From Caldifarciminota bacterium UBA3073 (GTDB lineage Bacteria; Hydrothermota; UBA3073), in the NCBI GenBank assembly GCA_002366725.1, contig DFBT01000114.1, forward strand, positions 11,890 through 17,102: a stretch of 5,213 nt of DNA, read 5' to 3'. Within the stretch, counting starts at the first letter, position 1. The number at the start of each line of letters is the position of its first letter. The position numbers and the translations under genes are program-made. Below the pieces are notes generated by a model. The model worked only from the letters and a program-made list of their open reading frames with translations. It made no database searches and was not told the DNA's origin. This document shows positions 3,057-5,213 of the stretch, piece after piece.

Positions 3057-5213
3057 ATGCTGGGATACGTCCTGTTGTTGAATATGGTAACACTTCTTTT
3101 CGACGGAAGTGTGGCAACGGTGCAGAGGTCATTTTCGCCGTTTGTAAACCCGGCGGGCATCGCAATATCACCTGGACTCGAGTTCTCATACCTTGGAAGC
3201 GTTCACGGAGATGATACATCCCATACCATCGGTCTATCGCTGGGCACTATCGGTTTTGGAACATTCATAACGGGTGACAGTAAAAACTATATTCTCACCG
3301 GTGGAGCTCCAATAAAGGACTGGCTGTATTTGGGTTCGGGATACAGATTCGGTGAGACAAAGGGCTACACTATCGGTGCCACCATAAAACCACATCGATT
3401 TCTTTCACTCGGGTTTGTGGGCGATAATGTTGACGATAGATTTTTGCTAAAATCTGGTATTGGTATCAGACCCGGCACGGACAGGATCACGCTTACATTT
3501 GATTTAAATTACGACATAGAAAATGATTCATCGGATTATTTAGCGGGTTTGAGAATAGAACCTTTTGACGGGATATTCATTGAGGGTGGGGGAAATAAGG
3601 ATGAATGGAAGGCGGGCATCTCCGTCTCTTTTGGTAAATTTGGAGTGGGTGGTAAATACGGTAAAATTGACGAGACCGAGAGTTACGATGCCGGCATCGT
3701 GCTTTCAAACGAGAGATACCCAACATTCATGAAACCCAAACCCTCCTTTGCTGAACTCGGGATGAGGGGTTCTTACCCAGAATTCGAGAGAAGTGGATTT
3801 TTGTTTGAGAAGATAGATGCGCCATTCTACAGGCTCCTCTCCCGCATCGAAGAACTCTCAAAAAATGACGCCTGTAAAGGCGTGGTGTTAGAACTAAAGA
3901 GAACTAAGATGCGCATGAGCCAATGGGAAGAGATGAGGAATGCACTGCTCGATTTCAAGACAAAGGGTAAAAAAATATATGTATATTCAACCTATTATGG
4001 ACTTGGCTCTCTCTATCTTTCATCTGTAGCGGATTCGATATTCCTTCATCCGTCGGGAGAGGTCTGGATTCCGGGAGTCTCTGCGAGGATGATATACTTC
4101 AAGGGGACGATGGATAAGCTCGGAATAGAGGCGCAGATAGAGAGAATCGGGAGGTTCAAATCAGCCGCAGAGCCATTTTCGAGGGAGGATATGTCAGAAG
4201 AGGATAGCCTCCAGCTTACCGAGTATCTCAGTGATATATACCATCCCACGATAGAGGTAATTGCAGAGTCGAGGCACATCTCGCCCGATAGTCTCCAGAA
4301 GCTCATAGACGAGGGTATTTTCTTTGACGGGGAGGAGGCGGTGGAGGCGGGTTTAGTTGATACTATATTGGAAAAGCAAGATGTTGACTCACTCATTGGC
4401 AAGAAGGGCAAATTTGCGAAAGAGAAGGTGGTGATGAGAGAATGGAGAACGGGTAAAAAGAAGATAGCACTCGTTGTGGCGGAGGGGAATATCATACAGG
4501 GTAAATCATCGAGGGGATATATGGGTTCCGATGACATGGTAAAGACACTCGAGGGCATAAAGAATGATGAGGATATAAAGGCGGTCGTATTCAGGGTGAA
4601 CTCGGGTGGGGGAGATGCACTTGCATCGGAACTCATTGCAAACGCCCTCAAGAATATAGGAGAGAAGAAGCCTGTCATCGTGTCTATGGGTGGAGTTGCA
4701 GGTTCCGGTGGATACTTTATATCCATATACGGAGACAAGATATATGCAGATAATGCCACACTTACGGGTTCGATCGGCGTTATATGGCCAGGCTTTCTTC
4801 TTAAGGGGTTGTATGACAAGATTGGAATATCGTGGGACATAGTAAAATTAGGTGAGCATGCAGATATACTCTCTGACATCCATAGGTGGGATGATTACGA
4901 GCGCGAGAAGATAAAAAAATCCGTGAAGTGGTGGTATGACAGGTTTACAAGTGCGGTCGCATCCGGAAGGGACACGACGAGGGAATATATACATTCCATC
5001 GGAGAGGGAAGGATATGGAGCGGTACGAGTGGAAAGAGGGTCGGCCTCGTTGACAAAGTGGGGGGGATGCTTGACGCACTGGATGAGGCACAAGAGATGG
5101 CGGGAATAAAAAAGAGGGAGGTCGTGATATACCCAAAGCCGAAGAGAGAATTTAGGTTCGGTCCGTCTTTTGGTATAAGCACATACCTTTCCTCGCTCAA
5201 GTCACTTCTTTCC
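3057..5213 (+). CDS. sppA: Signal peptide peptidase SppA, long type, with β-rich N-terminal domain; 3' end missing
   Basis: Protease IV (family S49) digests leftover signal peptides at the cell membrane with a Ser/Lys dyad. The frame covers 719 codons and is open at the window end. Start ATG 3057: an in-frame TAA lies at 3036-3038 and AAGGGGG ends four bases upstream. Residues 1-20 are a hydrophobic export or anchor segment without n-terminal basic residues. Residues 21 to about 228 start with FVNPAGIA (29-36), like outer-membrane barrel proteins of the PorV/UPF0164 kind, then form short alternating, glycine- and aromatic-rich strands. The first S49 domain (about 245-440) holds RFKSAAEPF with the general base K368. 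The second (about 468-690) holds NSGGGD (515-520), GVAGSGGY with nucleophile S550, and TGSIG (570-574). The K-S spacing of 182 resembles E. coli SppA. The usual NSPGG has G517 instead of proline. The barrel-like part is unlike E. coli SppA; its function is unknown. Confidence 0.93.
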   Translation, partial: MLGYVLLLNMVTLLFDGSVATVQRSFSPFVNPAGIAISPGLEFSYLGSVHGDDTSHTIGLSLGTIGFGTFITGDSKNYILTGGAPIKDWLYLGSGYRFGETKGYTIGATIKPHRFLSLGFVGDNVDDRFLLKSGIGIRPGTDRITLTFDLNYDIENDSSDYLAGLRIEPFDGIFIEGGGNKDEWKAGISVSFGKFGVGGKYGKIDETESYDAGIVLSNERYPTFMKPKPSFAELGMRGSYPEFERSGFLFEKIDAPFYRLLSRIEELSKNDACKGVVLELKRTKMRMSQWEEMRNALLDFKTKGKKIYVYSTYYGLGSLYLSSVADSIFLHPSGEVWIPGVSARMIYFKGTMDKLGIEAQIERIGRFKSAAEPFSREDMSEEDSLQLTEYLSDIYHPTIEVIAESRHISPDSLQKLIDEGIFFDGEEAVEAGLVDTILEKQDVDSLIGKKGKFAKEKVVMREWRTGKKKIALVVAEGNIIQGKSSRGYMGSDDMVKTLEGIKNDEDIKAVVFRVNSGGGDALASELIANALKNIGEKKPVIVSMGGVAGSGGYFISIYGDKIYADNATLTGSIGVIWPGFLLKGLYDKIGISWDIVKLGEHADILSDIHRWDDYEREKIKKSVKWWYDRFTSAVASGRDTTREYIHSIGEGRIWSGTSGKRVGLVDKVGGMLDALDEAQEMAGIKKREVVIYPKPKREFRFGPSFGISTYLSSLKSLLS

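Noticed and set aside
4046..4879. A 277-codon open frame on the minus strand
   Set aside because: It lies antisense to the conserved S49 domains of sppA, is rich in S/P/I as expected from the complement of an AGA/GAG/ATA-rich gene, and resembles no family.
4848..5200. Three further minus-strand frames opposite the sppA 3' part
   Set aside because: They overlap each other and the conserved catalytic domain on the other strand, with no ribosome sites; they are shadows of sppA.

Overview
The window looks like chromosomal DNA from an AT-rich, Gram-negative-type bacterium. It is probably an uncultured candidate-phylum lineage of the FCB/WOR-3 kind. The reasons are a C-terminal tail resembling type IX secretion (Por) sorting domains, a protease IV gene with a β-rich outer-membrane-like N-terminal half, and many short GC-rich palindromes of the kind seen in candidate-phylum genomes. 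The protease gene uses AGA/AGG for arginine and ATA for isoleucine heavily, which hints at a thermophilic or anaerobic lineage. The taxonomic placement is inference.

Left edge, minus strand (1-160): the first 27 codons of an exported protein, starting at GTG with a textbook signal peptide, behind a perfect TTGACA-N17-TATAAT promoter. Between 160 and 640 I see no gene, only nested repeats and hairpin elements. A minus-strand intrinsic terminator (642-676) follows the surviving 3' end of a secreted-protein gene (stop at 695). The rest of that gene has been lost, and a DUF4160/DUF2442 gene pair now sits directly upstream of it.

Middle, minus strand (853-2109): two small two-gene modules in the same orientation, DUF4160-DUF2442 (toxin-antitoxin-like, own consensus promoter) and hicB-hicA (a type II toxin-antitoxin system with an ATGA start/stop overlap). 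Between them lies a second copy of the hairpin element found at 481-557. These hairpins keep a dinucleotide loop and usually a CACTCC tail, while their stems change sequence and stay fully paired.

About 700 bases (2121-2822) have no supported gene. They hold seven palindromic elements, several of them set inside a second repeat ending in (T)CTGTGGTTA. At 2843-2923 two consensus promoters stand back to back. The rightward one drives the large gene at 3057-5213, and the leftward one has no recognisable coding target nearby.

Right side, plus strand (3057 to the window end): an S49 signal peptide peptidase of the long (67K, SppA) type, 719 codons visible and still open. The catalytic lysine (K368) and serine (S550) are both in place. 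About 200 residues resembling an outer-membrane β-barrel precede the peptidase domains. This is the most interesting coding feature. The most interesting non-coding features are the two palindrome/hairpin repeat families.
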